Positions 14,549 through 29,170 of a stretch of 64,000 bases of DNA are shown here, one piece after another. The notes beneath the pieces are model-generated. The model saw nothing but the letters and a program-made list of their open reading frames with translations, searched no databases and was not told the origin of the DNA. Numbering within the stretch: the first letter of the stretch is position 1; every line of letters starts with the position of its first letter. This DNA is from Agrocybe praecox (lineage: Eukaryota > Basidiomycota > Agaricomycetes > Agaricales > Agrocybaceae), in contig OZ024845.1 of NCBI GenBank assembly GCA_964017145.1, positions 1,798,001 to 1,862,000 on the forward strand, written 5' to 3'. The position numbers were made by a program, and so were the translations under genes.

Positions 14549-15337
14549 CTATACAATACCGGAGGACCTTTGTGCGAGAAGTGAGGCGGATTTGAAAAGA
14601 ATATAAAATGGGGATCCTGTAAGAATGACAACATTGTCGATTGTCAGCCAGTTGCAAGAATTAATGGTGAGAAATACGCACCCAACGAAAAGACCCATGT
14701 CGCAGACCTGCGGAATGCAGATTTTTGATTATATTGGTTGATATAGAAATAATTATACGCTATTCTTGATAACAAACTGGTCCAGTCTTTAGTAGACGTT
14801 GCAGTTTTATTGGAACTCGAAGAGAACGTACTAAAGGCCAGATGCAATATTGAGAGCCGTAGTGTCCATTTGAGCATAATTGCCCACTAGGACGGCTAAA
14901 CCGAAAAATGGAAGGTTTTCAAGGCCATTCTAGTTCGACAAGGTAAGCAATCGTATCAGGTTTCAATACAGAAAAAGGCGAAGGAATTGACGCCCTTACC
15001 GTGTGTGCGGCATCTAATCGCTGAATTCGAGCACCCAACGCAGGTGAGATAGTCTTTTTGTTTGGGGCGCTAGAATAGCTGGGACGGGGTTTGACGCTGG
15101 AGTAAACCGAATTCATGATATAGAGAGTTCACAGAAAGCATAACTCGGATTCGCCTCACTTATCGAACTCTCCCGCATTTGTAATCGCAGCTGTCTGGAA
15201 TATTTGTTAACTTGGTAAATCTGAATTCGACGATTCAAAATATTTACGCGGGCAAAGGCAGGGTAATAAGTGATTAACCACATAGCGGGAATAGCGTATA
15301 TTGAGAGAGGGGTGGATGACAATAACGAAGAGGCCAT
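14549..15337 (-). CDS. MAPEG-family membrane enzyme, copy A
   Basis: Six exons on the minus strand: 15337-15248, 15194-15160, 15096-15000, 14929-14832, 14776-14682 and 14616-14549; 160 residues, the usual MAPEG length. The sequence reads as four membrane helices: a start helix (YAIPAMWLITYYP), the family loop (FDNVKPR, then ARIQRLDAAH and NGLENLPFF), a helix ending ASGLY, then SRIAYNYFYINQ and a last helix FYILFKSASLL. MAPEG proteins include microsomal glutathione transferase-like enzymes of detoxification and lipid metabolism in the ER. The small second exon (35 nt) is needed to restore FDNVKPR. The substrate is unknown. Copies B and C lie upstream in the same orientation. Confidence 0.82.
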
Positions 15338-15789
15338 GGTAGTTGGTGAATGAAACGAACAAGGATGGTGGTGGCAGTAGTAAAGAATGTAATGGGGGGA
15401 TAACCCTTGCTATTGCGTTGCCCATTTATACCAAAATTCATCTGGGGTTCGACTATCTCTGCCGAAACATCTTTGATGTCTTTGATGATGGGGGCGCATC
15501 CCTGACAGCAGAACATTCTCAACATATGAACGCGTCGTCGTCCCGTCGCTTGAGGTGATGACGTTCGTAATTTGCTTACTTATGCTGCAGTTAAAAATGG
15601 CGCCCGGTTGCATGCTGATGAATGAAACTTGGTCATTCTAAGGGTATGTTCGGTGACTCGGCGTTGTCAGATCTTTTAGCGCCTATTAAAAGTTTAGCGA
15701 GACGACGGAGCAAAGACTCCGACCAAGGATCGACAATTCAAACACGTAAATGCCCAGAACAGGAAGGGATCAAAGCGGTATCGCGGTTA

Positions 15790-16536
15790 CAGTCGGACCT
15801 CTCTTAAGCCATACCCCTCGGTGGAAGGCTCAGGGTATGGGTTATGAGAGGTCATGGGTTTGGAGAGGTTTTCTAAAAATAGATTCGAAAAAATAGCCAA
15901 AATAAAATGAATATATTCCAAATCCACATTCTAAACGCGTATTATATGGCCTATATTTTATGATCTTTTAAAGAAATCTGTGAGGACACTATCCTTCATA
16001 TTTCTGGTTGCATTGAGACAGATTTTCCTGCTCAAGGATGCCAGTAGACCTTCCACTTTCCGAGAAGTAGGGTCATTGAAGTGTTCTGTGTATTCTCTGA
16101 TAGTGGAAATTGCCTTGATCACTTCCTTATGGCTCGGACAAGGCGTGATAGGCGTGTCCACGTCGTTGCCTCCAATTACCTCGATTAGAGGGCATGATGA
16201 CAAGTTATGGGGTGCGCAAGGTGTGCTTTTCTTTGACATATAGAATACGTACTATTAAATTTAAATGAAGCGCTAAAATGATGATATGTAGTTGGAGACA
16301 AAACCCCATATATAGGTAATTACGTGCCAAATTCGGTCTGATACACTGGACTATGAGAGAATTTTCTTAGAGAGACCTATGGGTTTCCCCCCCCAAATAT
16401 GGCATGGCCTATGGGTTATGAGGGGTTCATGGGTTATGGGCTCCATTTTCCTGCGAACAACTTTGTGGATCGAAAAAGTCATGAGTTATAAGAGGTTATA
16501 GGGTTTAAGGGGTATGGCATAAGAGAGGTCCGACTG
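15790..16536 (-). mobile_element. Non-autonomous pogo/Tc1-mariner-type element
   Basis: The element is 747 bp. Both ends start CAGTCGGACCTCTCTTA and form 28-bp terminal inverted repeats with one mismatch (A versus T at position 18). A TA dinucleotide flanks each side (15788-15789 and 16537-16538), the target duplication of the Tc1/mariner superfamily. Subterminal TATGGG/CCATA runs occur on both sides. It contains only the last ~90 codons of a transposase, so it cannot move alone. The nearly perfect ends suggest recent activity or mobilisation in trans. It sits between MAPEG copies A and B. Confidence 0.85.
15958..16239 (-). pseudogene. C-terminal remnant of a pogo/Tigger-type transposase
   Basis: A 93-codon frame inside the element ends in VLTDFFKRS. 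It carries a helical stretch, AISTIREYTEHFNDPTS, followed by a short region with LLASLSRKI. This arrangement, with a final TDFF or similar, is typical of the C-terminus of pogo/Tigger (DDE1, CENP-B-like) transposases. The DNA-binding and catalytic DDD domains are absent. Family assignment rests on this C-terminus together with the CAGT ends and TA target; the Met at 16239 may not be a real start. Confidence 0.65.
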
Positions 16537-16666
16537 TATTTCCAAGGGCCGAATAGATGTAATATAATGGCGGCATGTCAAAGTACAAGACATGGGCTAT
16601 TTGATACAAGAGATACTGGCCTAGTATATGGATTTGAAACCCTGGCCTTGTATGCCTTGAATATTT

Positions 16667-17472
16667 TTAAGATTGGGAGAGCAATGACGCAGACTTGAAA
16701 AGAATGTAGAAAGGAAATACTGGTAATAATAATTGCGTTAGTCGTACGATTCAGTATATGATCAGCAGAAAATTACATACACAACGATATTAACCATGCG
16801 CCAGCTCTGCGATATAAAACCATGAGTATGAGTAAGCCAGTAATAACGTTAACCTCTTACCTTGGCCTGGCCGATACTACGTCATGCTGGTTGATATAAA
16901 AATAGTTGTATGCTATTCTAGCTATCAAGCTGTAATTTCCTTAGCCTCAGCCTACGACTTCGACAACAGAGCAGAACGTACTAGAGTCCAGATGCAACAT
17001 TCAAAGTTATAGGATCCATGCGAGTATAATTGCCCGCCAGAACAGCTATTCCAAAAAATGGAAGACTTTCAAGGCCATTCTGGTTCGAACGACTATCAGC
17101 GCTTTGGAAAGAAAGAGGTTGCATTAGAAAAGCTCACGGAGTGTGCCGCATCCATTCTCTGGATGCGAGCGCTCAGTGCAGGCGGTATGACCTTCTTTTG
17201 AGCAATAGTACTATAGCTATTACGGGGTTGGACACTGGAACAGTAGATGTAGTTGCTTTCAATGGAGCATGGATAAAGCGAGCTCACGTGTCATATTCTC
17301 CTGCTTTCTTCAAGGCCGATGTCTATAAAGATCAAATCTGAATCAATTTGGGCCCTGCACAGCAAAGATAGAATTTACGTACACGCATGACGCCAGGATA
17401 ATAGCTTATCACCCACATAGCGGGTATTGCATACAAGGATAAAGGAGAAGAAAGGAGATTTAAGAAAGCCAT
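16667..17472 (-). CDS. MAPEG-family membrane enzyme, copy B
   Basis: Seven exons can be threaded. The first is 17472-17383 (MAFLNLLSSPLSLYAIPAMW), followed by a 35-nt second exon that gives YDTVQPR. Then come ARIQRMDAAHS, NGLESLPFFGIAVLAGNY, ASGLYLIARIAYNYFYINQ, an extra intron relative to copy A, and a last exon reading FPFYILFKSASLLSQS with stop at 16667. Length is about 160 residues. It is closest to copy A in sequence, including the same C-terminal FYILFKSASLL. No stop or frameshift is seen, so it should be functional. Expected role and location are as for copy A; the substrate is unknown. Confidence 0.78.
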
Positions 17473-17940
17473 ACCAGACTTCAAAGGTCAATGAGGTCGA
17501 TAAAGGGCTTCGTCTCCAATTTATATGTTAGGAACTTTATATTTTCGCCACAAATCACCTGTACTGGGTGACATTCAATCTTCGTAATCATGAATAAGCA
17601 TAATAGTAATCACCAGGCAAGTCGCGACGCGCTTATTAATTCCATGCCTTTTCGTCGAAATTAGTTCCTTGGTAGAAGGGAAACCGCTTTTCACGGACTG
17701 TCGAGTTGATGGCTACTCCGTTAGTCTAAAAGGCTGAATAAGGATTCTCACACTACTCGAGAATTTTGGACAATCTATACGGCCCTGGTATGAAGCAAAC
17801 TGGCGAAGAAGAGCACGGATGGGATTTAAGCGCTCGACTGAACATGTGGAAGTGAGGATTACGTCACCGTCCACAAGTTTCCAAGGAATATGGATAAAAT
17901 AGGTGAAATTTAGGCCTAATTTCTATACAATAGTATTCAG

Positions 17941-18754
17941 CTACTTGGCGACCGCTGCCGCCGCTTTGAAGAGGATTCTCAAAGGATAGGCTACATGACG
18001 CATGTGAGAAAAGTAGTACCACGAAAATCAGGAAACTAAAGCTTACAAAGACCCAAAAAGAAAAGCGCAGAACTGGCATGAATTTGTAGCAAATGAGTGG
18101 GTGCAGAGTAAAAGTAACTAATTATACCCACCGGAGCCAACCACTGCCGATGTGATTGTAGTAGATATAAACTGTATTATATGCGAATCTCAATCCAACA
18201 CTCGAGGATCGTCAGCCCACGTATGCTCAGGATCGGTAAATAGTTTGGACTCACTAGGTCAGTGCCATCGTGTTCAACCAGCGATTATCCAAGCCTGCGA
18301 CATGTCCCGCGATCTTGAAGAACATGAGCCGTTACATGACCACAAATTTGTGCGCATATACGCACCACAGCAGCAAACCAGAGGGGCATGGCTTCATTTC
18401 CGTTCATATGTGCACCTTCCATACGTTCAAACTTGGCAATTGCGTCCGGCGAGAACTTATTTTGCAGATTTTTGGCAGCATTCGACCTTGGCTGGACGCT
18501 GGAAGAAGAAGCGAAGGAACATGAGCATAAATTGGTGAGCGATTTTAGAAGCACGGAACTTATTGTAACCCAGTTGTTTGTCGATCTGCATGAACTAATC
18601 AGGCCATGAAGTTTTAGCTTTGGTCAAACTTGAGGATGACACTGGATACACGTACTTTGAGCGTGTTGGGGTAAAAGCTGGTAAACCATATCACAGGAAT
18701 GGAATAGAGAGCCAGGGGTTTGTCGAAGTTGACAGAGGAGAAAAGGAAAGACAT
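17941..18754 (-). CDS. MAPEG-family membrane enzyme, copy C
   Basis: Exon 1 is 18754-18656 (MSFLFSSVNFDKPLALYSIP). Later exons give YNNVQPRS, AKFERMEGAHM, NGNEAMPLWFAAVVIAGHVAG, TYVGLRFAYNTVYIY, RSALFFLGL and a last exon reading YPLRILFKAAAAVAK with stop at 17941. NVxPR, EGAHMNGNEAMPLWFAAV and LRFAYN are classic MAPEG signatures, clearer here than in copies A and B. The second exon (26 nt) and the split last helix were chosen because only they keep the frame. It is more diverged from A and B than those are from each other, so the array is probably not very recent. Confidence 0.78.
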
Positions 18755-19140
18755 TTTAGCGTTCAAGGTGAGGGGGAAAGGCAACCTTGGGGACGAGGTT
18801 TTTATCATTCACGGCCGCCACGTTCACTTGTCGGAAAGACACGCATAAATATCCGGTTTTCCGAAAAAGAGAGCGCAAATCTCACGGAACGCGCGAATAT
18901 ATGCACAAGTGATGTGCCCGAATGTTAGATCTTTTACATCCTAACGACACCTCTCGCGGTGCCTTGGTAAGCAATGGTTCCTGCACCATGCTGATATTGA
19001 GCTGTGTACGAGATACAAAGACTGAAGGAAGTGAGATATCTGCGGGCCACACGTGCTGTTTGCCTCTGAATTTTGTCTCAGACTTGGATGATTTCGTTGT
19101 TTCTAAGATGGCCGCCTTCATGAAAGTTGGGTAGACCACG

Positions 19141-22678
<3,538 letters not shown>

Positions 22679-25600
22679 ATGGAGAGCCCTCGATATGAGG
22701 AAAAACTAGGAGAACTCCCATCTCTTTCCGGTCTTCCTCAGCTCGACTCAAGTCCCTCGCCGACAAAGGAGAAGGCTGAGTCAGAGAGCGTCGAGGTCAC
22801 AGACGAGAAGCACTCCCTCGATGTTCAGACCCTCGACGAGGATAAACCGGAATTCCATAACGGAGAGCCCATTATCACGACAGGATTGGACGTCTCTCGG
22901 TTTGCCGTAGACCTTCGTGACGATGGAGACGAAGCACTCACCTTCAGGTCCATGTGCCTCGGGACATTGTTCGCAGGAATGGGTGCAGCACTTTGTCAGG
23001 TATGGAGTCACTACCTTCACCTATTTTTTGCGACGCAAATCCTCAGCGCCTAATGGAAATATACTTATATCCTAACGGACTGATATTGTCGTCATTCTTT
23101 ACCTGTGAATGTCAATCTCACTATATACTATTTCTAGATCTATTTGTTCAAGCCTGTACAAATGACCGTCTCCACGGTTTTCTTGCTTCTTCTCATTTAC
23201 ACGGTTGGAAATTTCTGGGCCAAGTTCTTGCCTACCAAGTCTTTAGTAGCGGGTACACGATTCGAGAAATTAGGCCGCATTATACATTTCATTAATCCTG
23301 GACCCTTCTCCTTGAAGGAGGTACGTCGTGACATCACCAACATGCTGCGCACTAATGTATTAATAAATATCCTTCTCAGCACGTTGTTGCTTCTCTTGTT
23401 GCCTCGACCGCTGCTGGCGGCAGCACTGCGGTCCAGAACTTTGCAGTACAAAGGGTTTGACTATTCACTTGATGCCTTATAAGTCTTGGACTAACATTTG
23501 GTTTCTACTTGCAGCTTTATTACAACACTAACGTTGAGGCCACTACCGCAGTCCTTGCCACGTTCTCGACGGCATGCTTCGGGTAAGTACAAGAGAGCAA
23601 CTGCGTTAGATTCTAGCCTATTGATATGACTTTTCGGAAGATATGGTCTTGTTGGCCTCTTGCGTCCGCTGACCGTCTATCCATCCGAGATGGTTTACTG
23701 GAGTGTATGTGCTGTCATTATTCTTTGCATCATCAAGGTTTACAAGTTCACCACAGAACCTTCCAACTGTGTCTGTGTTCCAAGGTTTGTGGCAAAACGT
23801 ATCCTGCCTAGACTATATGTTAACCCGATATATATGTAGCTTTGCACTTCGACACCAATGCCAATCTTAAACGTGTCAAACTCTTTTGGGTGGCATTCAC
23901 GGGAATGTTCATTTATGAAATTATTCCTGCTTATATTTTTCCCTTGTTGAACGGTATCAATATCTTCTGTCTCGCAAGTCAAAAGGCCCCTTCAAGGACT
24001 AGAGATATTTTCACTAACTTATTCGGCGGCACCGACGGAAATGAAGGGTTGGGCCTTGCTAGTATTTCCTTTGATTGGCAGTACATTGGATCGACGTGAG
24101 TCCGCTGAATATTGGCTGTATGCCAATTCCAATGCTCATCCTTTTTGCTGCACAGATTTATGAGTCTGCCTCTTGTTCAGCAAGGTGTGCTTCATATACC
24201 ACCTAGACTACTAAACCGACTTCTTAATTATTTTCTCGCAGTCAACTCTTGGATCGGGTACTTCTTCTGTTATTTGGTCATAATGGCTATATATTACTCG
24301 AACTTGTGGAATGTAGGCTTTCTGTTACTCTGATGAACATTTGTGATAACTAAATATATCTTTCCATAGTCTTTGGCATTCCCAATGTTATCTACATCTA
24401 TATTCTCTTCTAATGGATCGATATATCATCAATCCGCTGTATTCGGTACCAACTTCCAACTCAATCAGACCGCCTTGGACGAGATAGGTCTTCCAGCATT
24501 GACCGGCTCGAATGCATGGTCAAACCTCACACAGAACTTAGCTGTAAGCCTTGAATTTGGTAGCCAGAGACCCTGTTTGATAGCGACTCAATATTTCCGA
24601 CTATGCAGATTGGTGGTTTGGTCGCCCATGTTGTGTTATTTTGGGGGCCCTATGCCGCTGACTCGTTCAAGTTGGCCTACCGAAGGACACAACCAGATCC
24701 TCATTATCAGGTACGGCAAATCAATTCTCTTGTCGTTGTCATCATTATTGATTTTCGATCTACTCCGTGGTTTAGGCCATGAGGAAATACAGCGAAGCTC
24801 CTTGGTGGTGGTATGTTATCCTTCTCGCGCTGTCGTTCTTTGCAGGTAAGACTCTGTATCCATGTACAGCGTGTGTGATTAGTCTGACACCGCCAAACTA
24901 GGCTTGATTGTCGTCCTAAAAGGACAAACAACGCTTCCTTGGTGGTCATACATTATTGCGTTGATTCTTGGCGCATTTGTCACTGTAGGCTGTCTTGAGC
25001 TAGCTGTGATTACGAGGAATACTAAATAAGCACATCATTAGCCATTCTCGACCCTTCTATTTGCTCGTATGGGCAATGGTATCGCCACCAACCAGTTAAT
25101 GAAGATGGTGGCAGGTGCTATCAACCCTGGTCGTCCTGTCGCTAACCTCTACGTGAGTCTCGAAGATTAACCTAGGCAGGTATGCGTAACTTCACTGACC
25201 ATCATATGTTGTTTTTTTTCCAGTTTTCTATGTGGAGTCATGACGTCGTGTCTACATCCATAAATCTCGCAGGAGATCTCAAGATGGGCCAATACCTCAA
25301 GATCCCCCCTCGTGTCATGTTCCTGACTCAAGTATGGGGAACTATCCTCGGCGCTGTGATTAACTATGGTGATTACTCTTGTCTTGGTACCTTCCGCGCT
25401 TCTGACTTTGAATTGTAGTTGTCATGGTTTCGGTTGTGGACGCTCAGCGCGATATTCTTCTCAGTCCGACTGGAACCAACGTATGGAGTGGGCAGGTACC
25501 TCAGAGCTTGAACAGTGCGGCTGTGACGTGGTCTCTGGCGAAGCAGCTATATGGGTTCAATGGCCCATATTGGATCATTCCAATGAGCTTGGTTATTGGA

Positions 25601-26153
25601 ATGGTCCCAACAGTATTGCAGTGGCTTATTCACAAAGTAAGTTTCTCAATCATTTGGTAGTAAGACGAATATTGAATCATATCATGCAGCGCTGGCCAAA
25701 AATCGGTCCTGTATCTGTAAACAGTATTTTACTCCCTGTCATCTATCAAGTAAGTTCATGTAAGTGTAGTACTCGATGACGGGTTGCTGATGCAACGCGT
25801 TTTATCTTAGTATTCCTCATGGATGTCGGTTGGGGTCAACTCCACCATCACCTCGAGCATCATCGTCGGTCTTGTGTCACAATTATGGCTTCGTAGGTAC
25901 CACCCAGGATGGTATAAGAAATACAACTATATTCTGGGAGGAGCTCTCGACGGTGGTGCGCAGGTTATGATCTTTGTTCTTTCCTTTGCTGTATTTGGAG
26001 CATCCGGAGTGGAGAGGCCCTTCCCCAGTGTGAGTACAAACAATTTATCCTTTGGTATCAGAATTCTGAATAAAAAAAACTATCCTTTAGTGGGCCGGAA
26101 ATCCATCTGTTGGAAATGTAGATTACTGTAACGGTAATGGCGCGTTGGATTAA
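22679..26153 (+). CDS. Oligopeptide transporter (OPT family)
   Basis: Nineteen exons with consistent phases, from 22679-22999 to 26091-26153, give 779 residues. A charged cytosolic N-terminus of ~90 residues is followed by about 14-16 hydrophobic segments. OPT landmarks are present: FINPGPFSLKEH, the RPLTVYPSEMVYW block, NLPTVSVFQALHFD, SFKLAYR and YLKIPPRVMF (the KIPPR motif). The final exon ends in the conserved Cys/Asn/Gly tail (VDYCNGNGALD). OPT proteins are proton-coupled importers of tetra- and pentapeptides or related metal and siderophore conjugates at the plasma membrane; the substrate cannot be predicted here. Exons 6 and 8 are only 28-29 nt. The last exon and 3' flank are duplicated at 28.8 kb. 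Confidence 0.93.
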
Positions 26154-26450
26154 TCTCTTGTTTTTGGTTTCTTTGGGGCTTTTTCATGTATCAAATATAA
26201 TGAATATCAGAGTAACGAAATGAACATGTACAATTTGACGTTTTACAAATAATTCTTGTTCGACTATCCGACCAACTATGCATTTCATGAATTGCCGGCG
26301 ATGTTGAAGGAAATTTAGTACTTCATCTTCTCGGCTTTGTCAGGGTACTCAAAGGGCTACATTGTGCAAAATGATGAAGAGAGAGGAACATTAGAAGGAA
26401 TCCAGTACTGGCATTGAATTTGATGTGCTTATGAATTCGAGCGATCGCGG
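26061..26450 (+). repeat. 3' end of OPT gene, parent copy of a duplicated segment
   Basis: This stretch holds the last OPT exon and about 300 bp of 3' flank. It recurs in direct orientation at 28798-29170 with scattered substitutions. Shared landmarks include the exon text from TGGGCCGGAAATCC to GGCGCGTTGGATTAA, then ATGAACATGTACAATTTGAC and CCGGCGATGTTGAAGG. Similarity stops near the GCGATCGCG motif on both copies. Confidence 0.9.
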
Positions 26451-26468
26451 CCAATCTACACTACTTAT

Positions 26469-26521
26469 TAGACTTGTTCTATTGAGGGATGTTACGGACA
26501 CTCCCCCTCAATAGAACAAGT
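26469..26521. repeat. Perfect 18-bp inverted repeat with purine-tract-like loop side
   Basis: GACTTGTTCTATTGAGGG and its reverse complement flank a short loop. On the minus strand the sequence reads TTGAGGGGGAG followed by TGTCCGTAAC, which resembles the polypurine tract and LTR start of a Copia-type retrotransposon. No integrase or reverse transcriptase frame is present nearby, so the retrotransposon reading is tentative. Confidence 0.5.
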
Positions 26522-27526
26522 CCGTAGATTAGATTAGATTAGATGCCTGGACATGAGACCCTTCAAGTATTTTCGGCATCTCAGCGGCAAAGAGTTTTTG
26601 TTTCTTCATGCCGCGTTCGGCAATTGATGTGAAACTCGCACAGAACTTAGAAGTCTCAAAAAGTCAAAACCAACCTGAGCACTGCACCGAGCCAAGTCAA
26701 ACATGTTGAGAGAAATGGATAAAAGCAATTTATTAGGAATAACAGATATATACATAGACTACAGAAATATTGGGATGAAATAAAATAAAGTAAGGAGTAC
26801 AACAGAATAAAGAAAAATGGCAGTGCGCCGTTCATGAGGACGACGACAACCATGGAAATGCCAGCGCGTGTTTAGCTCGTCCTAGTCCTTGTTCACTCTC
26901 TTCTACCTGCTCGTCGTGCCTTGCCATATCGCCATAAATCAGCCCTTCATTGCCCTCCCATCCTGTCTCATATCACGCGTAAATTGCATCGTGATTATAG
27001 GCGAAGGCGGCATAATGCGTTGGCACTCTATTTGCAGGCTGGAGTTGCGTTCGAAGGTGGCATAAACGTTAGCTTCATCGTCGTACTGCAAGCTGGGTGG
27101 AAGACGGACGAGAATTGCAGCGTGCTGGTCGCTAAACAAGCTGTGTGACGGGGTCGAACACGCATCACACGTTTTGACAGGCTCGGCGCAGCCGTGCTGG
27201 CTTGAGCTCCGACCCACGGCAACCAGGTCCAATCCCACCGAGATGGCAATCTGGTCCTGAGGAATCCCATAGAACATCCCACCTTGTTAGTATATACTCC
27301 CTTTTTCCAAGGGAAAAAGATGTCAGCGCCAGCGGTGGGTGGGATTGGTGAGCAAAACAGGGGTGGGATTAGAATCCCATACCACCCTCTTGGTGATCCC
27401 TCCATTGGCATCCAGGTAAAGTACTTCGTACATACGTTAATAAGAACGACGTTGACTATCGGTAACCAGGCTGCCTTCCACCATTACCGCGCTTCAACAG
27501 AATCAGCAACCTGACCAGAGAGCTCA
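26522..27526. other. Non-coding interval
   Basis: No supported gene. The interval begins with three ATTAG units and continues as mixed sequence with random frames on both strands. It separates the inverted repeat from the duplicated methyltransferase block and may be inserted DNA, because both ends of the larger stretch are flanked by copies of the OPT 3' segment. Confidence 0.35.
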
Positions 27527-27565
27527 AAGGATTGAAGTACTCGTGGTTTCCCCAGTCAATTGCTC

Positions 27566-28274
27566 ATGATGTCTATGCTCAAAGTTCCCGTCAATTTTTT
27601 CTTTATATAGAAAAAACCATCGTATGTGTCGCACCATGCGTATATGTAAGCCAGAAGCTTGTAGTTTGAAGACCAAATGTATGCTGACATTTCAAATTTC
27701 AATAGGTATTCAAGGCCGTAACTGGCTGTGCAGAAATTAGTGTAATACTCGCACATTCTACACCCTCTTGCTCGATCTCGCAAAAAATACTTTCTATCCT
27801 CATGTTGGAAGGTGGAGATCCATCTCGTCTCAGCCTCAGCGGGCTGAGTCTCGCTGGTTTTATACTGGTTTTGGCAGGATATGCTGTGCGATTGCGGGCA
27901 TTTAAAGATCTTGGTGATTTCTTTCGATTTAGCCCGAGCATCCAAAAAAAAACCATCACTTGATAACAACAGGCATTTACTCGTATGTGCGACATCCTTC
28001 ATACACGGGGATCTTTATGATGGTACTAGGATGGCTGTTTTGGACCTTCGCGGAAGGCTCTTGGGTGCGAGAGTCCGGATTCTCCCAGACAACACTTGGC
28101 CGTACTTTTAACATCGCGCAGGGTTCCATATACATTGCAACAGTATTCATGTTCGTTACGCGTATGTCCATGGAAGATAAAGCATTGAAAAGAAAGTTCG
28201 AGGATGAGTGGAAAGAATGGGCCAGTCCGGAAGGTGCCCAGTCGATTGATTCTCGGGATCTACTAGTAGGCTAA
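27566..28274 (+). pseudogene. Degenerate ICMT-like methyltransferase copy
   Basis: It matches the intact gene at 31071-31822 along most of its length. The first exon starts the same way, with the ATG at 27566, but reaches TAG after a few codons. The central ~90 bp of that exon are missing or replaced. In exon 2 the A tract before the HHLITTG segment has nine A instead of seven, which shifts the frame into a stop. Downstream frames (TGIYSYVRHPSYTG, GSWVRESGFSQTTLGR) remain readable. It cannot encode a full enzyme. It belongs to the duplicated block 27527-28797. Confidence 0.88.
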
Positions 28275-28574
28275 GCAGTGAGCACATTATTGATTTCTTC
28301 TAAAATCCTGGTTGATTGACGAAGAGGAAAAAATATGCATAGCATTATACAACCGGTCAATGACTGCAGGTGTGTTTGCTTCTCTAGAAATAGTACACCA
28401 CTTACAAGGAGGCAGACAGCAACGACTCGAGGGTCCATTCTTTCGGTTCCATACGCAATGTTTATGTATATATGATAAGCTGTAAAAATGATCCAAGGAA
28501 ATCCAATTTTATAAATAGTTAGTAACAAGTGTTAAATAATTAAATTGTCGTACGCAAGTTGGCTAGAAATTCCC

Positions 28575-28797
28575 CTACACATCCTTTTCCTGAAGGGTTT
28601 TCAATATAATCAACAAATCAAACTCAACATCATGACGCTCGGCGCATGCGTCCAAATCCAAATCCTGTTCCAGTTCATGCATAAATACCCCCATTGTTTC
28701 CACCATGATTTGATCGACGACAGGTAGGGGATCGTCGTCGCCTAATTTTGTATAAAGTGAAAGGGTCTTTATAGGTCGCCTTGGGTTATCCAGTGTT
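28575..28797 (-). pseudogene. 3' fragment of an F-box gene
   Basis: This copy corresponds to the last ~75 codons of the F-box gene at 32131, up to the same TAG, with substitutions. The block ends abruptly at about 28797, inside the coding sequence, and joins the duplicated OPT tail. There is no F-box and no start, so it is a non-functional by-product of the duplication. Confidence 0.8.
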
Positions 28798-29170
28798 ATA
28801 ATTCTAAAAATAATTATCCTTTAGTGGGCCGGAAATCCATCTGTCGGAAATGTAGATTACTGTAACGGTAATGGCGCGTTGGATTAATCTCTTGTTTTTG
28901 GTTTCTTTGAGGCTTTTCCATGTATCAAATATAATGAATATCAGAATACTAACGAAATGAACATGTACAATTTGACGTTTTACAAACAATTCTTGTTAAA
29001 CTGTGTCCGACCGACTATGTATTTTATAAATTACCGGCGATGTTGAAGGAAATTTGGTAGTTCATCTTCTCGGATTTGTGAGGATACCCAAAGGGCTATA
29101 TTATGTAAAGTGTCGAAGAGAGAGGAACATTAGAAGGACACTAGTACTGGTTATGAATTCGCGCGATCGC
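28798..29170 (+). repeat. Second copy of the OPT 3' end
   Basis: Direct repeat of 26061-26450. It includes a copy of the final OPT exon with its acceptor AG, stop and 3' flank, but no upstream transporter sequence. It abuts the F-box fragment at ~28797. See the parent copy for shared landmarks. Confidence 0.88.

Noticed and set aside
18152..18538. Plus-strand 128-codon frame
   Set aside because: Antisense to exons and introns of MAPEG copy C.
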